DNA of 64,000 nt from the NCBI GenBank assembly GCA_031292575.1, contig JARLGX010000001.1:1-64000 (forward strand). Direction: 5' to 3'. Positions within the stretch are counted from its first letter, which is position 1. Each line of letters begins with the position of its first letter. A program made the position numbers and the translations under genes. A model generated the notes under the pieces. The model did not search any database and had not been told where the DNA came from. It saw only the letters and a list, made by a program, of their open reading frames with translations. Shown in pieces: positions 62,366 through 64,000 of the stretch. This DNA comes from Paludibacter sp. Lineage in GTDB: Bacteria; Bacteroidota; Bacteroidia; Bacteroidales; Paludibacteraceae.

Positions 62366-63613
62366 TTATTCTTCTCTTATCGCTTCAATCGGCTTGATAT
62401 TCATGGCTCTGTTTGCTGGCATGAATCCAGCTAATGTGCCAATAATAAGCAATATAAGCAATGCTGCTATAGCGACAACAAAACTTATTTGAGGGTCTCT
62501 GAAAAACGAATTGTTTTTTTCCAAAAAATAACCAACTAATGACAATAATCCAACTCCAAACATTAAGCCTGTTACTCCAGCAATTAAAGTCAGGATAATA
62601 CTTTCGCTTAGTATTTGAGTTATAATATTGCTGGGAGTTGCACCTAAAGCCCTTCGAATTCCAATTTCCTTCGTTCGTTCGCGTACAGTCACCAACATAA
62701 TGTTACTTACCCCAATGGCACCAGCAAACAAAGTTCCCAACCCGACAAACCATATTAATGTAGCAATACCTATCCCTAGATATAAAAAGATATTAAAGAT
62801 ATCTTCCATATTAAATCCCCCAATCGCTTTTTTATCATCGGGCGAGATACTGTGTTTTTCACTTAAAACAGCGTGCACTTTATCCTCAATGACTTTAACC
62901 TTAATTCCCGGTTTGGCTGTTATTGCCATAAAATGGACTATATTACCCTGATTAAATGCCTGTTGCATAGTACTGAATGGTAACACCACAGTTTCTTCAG
63001 CATTTCCACCGATATTAATATCTGATGTATGACGAGCTACTCCTACAACCTGAAAATAAATGCCGTTTACCTGAATATCCTTGCCAATTGGATTTTCATC
63101 TTTTGGAAACAAAACCTGATAAACCCGCTCGCCAATCACGCAAACTTTCCGTTTTTCGGCAATATCAATATCGTTGATATACCGGCCATAAATCATTTTA
63201 CTTTCATCAATCTGATTGTAGGCCGGATAATTCCCTTTGACTCCATAACTTCCCGATTTATCATTCCGGGTTACATTATTTGGAGTGCCGCCACCAAATA
63301 AAACCGGAGCCAGATACTGAATTTCGGGTATTTTATTGATAAGTAATGGAATGTCTTCATTGTTCATGTTCCAGTTTCGCCCTTTTATAAAACCTTTATA
63401 AGGTACAGATGTTTGTTGTGACCAAACAAACATTGAATTTGTGGCAAAGCCTTCAATGTTTTTACTCATGCCTTTCTTTAATGCCACTCCGGCTCCTACC
63501 ATCACTACCAGCATAAACATTCCCCAAAAAACCCCAAAAGCGGTTAATACACTTCGTGATTTATTGTGTGTTATGGTAAACCATATTTCCTGCCAACGAT
63601 CTATATCAAACAT
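62366..63613 (-). CDS. MacB-type ABC transporter permease
   Basis: A 415-residue permease with one N-terminal TM (about 18-42, SVLTAFGVFWGMFMLVVMVGAGVALKKGM), a large periplasmic MacB-PCD domain (to about 270) and three C-terminal TMs with the FtsX signature ERTKEIGIRRALGATPSNIITQILSESIILTLIAG, ending ANRAMNIKPIEAIREE. It contains no ATPase, so it depends on a separate MacB/LolD-type ATPase that is not in the window. A second permease of the same type lies directly upstream, so the pair probably forms a heterodimer. Confidence 0.94.
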   Translation of the reverse strand: MFDIDRWQEIWFTITHNKSRSVLTAFGVFWGMFMLVVMVGAGVALKKGMSKNIEGFATNSMFVWSQQTSVPYKGFIKGRNWNMNNEDIPLLINKIPEIQYLAPVLFGGGTPNNVTRNDKSGSYGVKGNYPAYNQIDESKMIYGRYINDIDIAEKRKVCVIGERVYQVLFPKDENPIGKDIQVNGIYFQVVGVARHTSDINIGGNAEETVVLPFSTMQQAFNQGNIVHFMAITAKPGIKVKVIEDKVHAVLSEKHSISPDDKKAIGGFNMEDIFNIFLYLGIGIATLIWFVGLGTLFAGAIGVSNIMLVTVRERTKEIGIRRALGATPSNIITQILSESIILTLIAGVTGLMFGVGLLSLVGYFLEKNNSFFRDPQISFVVAIAALLILLIIGTLAGFMPANRAMNIKPIEAIREE

Positions 63614-63725
63614 AATATCAGTTAATTAGTTACGAGTTACAAATAATGAACGAGTGAATTTGCAACAAAATTTTTTATTAAATCAATTTTAAACAGTCAG
63701 TATCAATTGTCAACTTTCAATTAAA

Positions 63726-64000
63726 CTATTCTTCACGCATTGCTTCAATAGGTTTAATTCGTATTGCCCTTCGGGCAGGCATATATCCGGCTATTACCCC
63801 CGAAATAATTAATATGGCAGTGGAAATTAAAACGTATGAAAGTTCAACCGTTGGATTTTTAAAAACAGTAGGACCATTTGGATTTCCGGCGGCCGATTGC
63901 AACATGATGTAATTGACTAATTCTGTAAGTCCGATTCCCGCCATCATTCCTATGTATCCGAAAATTGTAGTAATAATGATAGATTCAGTGATAATTGACT
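63726..64000 (-). CDS. MacB-type ABC transporter permease (partial, runs off the right edge)
   Basis: Only the C-terminal ~91 residues are inside the window. The frame stays open to the edge and reads SIITESIIITTIFGYIGMM, then AGIGLTELVNYIM, a periplasmic loop, the last TM (ISTAILIISGVIAGYMP) and the ending ARRAIRIKPIEAMREE. This is the FtsX-domain end of a MacB-like permease, parallel to the gene at 62366-63613. The N-terminal part, and probably the ATPase gene, lie beyond the window. Confidence 0.9.
   Translation of the reverse strand, partial: SIITESIIITTIFGYIGMMAGIGLTELVNYIMLQSAAGNPNGPTVFKNPTVELSYVLISTAILIISGVIAGYMPARRAIRIKPIEAMREE

Overview
The window is a 64-kb chromosomal stretch from a member of the Bacteroidota, most likely an environmental Bacteroidales or related Bacteroidia. 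The evidence is: many promoters of the Bacteroidota type (TTTG about 19 bases upstream of TAnnTTTG), AT-rich spacers, tRNA genes without encoded CCA, a PheS with a Cys4 knuckle, the ftsX-DUF3098-uppP-truB-queA gene order, and type IX secretion (T9SS) cargo with PorP/SprF partners. No species call is possible from sequence reading alone. I saw no rRNA operon, insertion sequence, prophage or CRISPR array.

Layout. 0.2-7.2 kb: YhcH-like and DUF2461 genes, pheS, a hypothetical gene, an FSA-type transaldolase, and a minus-strand operon (ACT protein, phenylacetate-CoA ligase, aminotransferase) that looks like aromatic 2-oxoacid/arylacetate metabolism. 7.4-11.5 kb: small accessory genes (VOC protein, SRPBCC protein, AraC regulator, secreted SnoaL-like protein, YceI, DODA-type dioxygenase). 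11.7-24.3 kb: housekeeping block with rplU-rpmA, serS, DUF4286-ruvC, tRNA-Ala(GGC), cca, a secreted prolyl oligopeptidase, tRNA-Met(CAT), an outer-membrane barrel, yaaA, ffh-folD-rsmE and an AcpH homologue. 24.5-25.8 kb: a TetR regulator and nitroreductase that share an operator-like sequence. 26.1-32.5 kb: YfhO-like membrane protein and the ftsX-DUF3098-uppP-truB-queA cluster. 32.7-44.4 kb: nth, clpB, ppdK, a DEAD-box helicase, pdxH and gcvP.

44.5-57 kb holds the most distinctive region: two paralogous minus-strand cassettes. Each has a very repetitive secreted protein with a type B T9SS C-terminal signal, followed 14-15 bases later by a PorP/SprF membrane protein. The larger protein (2209 residues) carries nine copies of a ~94-residue module and eighteen of a 51-residue Cys-pair module. 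The smaller (1005 residues) carries PKD-like and Ig-like modules and eight of the 51-residue units. The flanking noncoding DNA is also related, so the whole cassette was probably duplicated and then diverged by repeat expansion and domain exchange.

57.6-64 kb: a PadR regulator with a PspC/GIN-domain membrane protein, preceded by a TolC-HlyD-MacB-type export operon whose first visible permease runs off the right edge.
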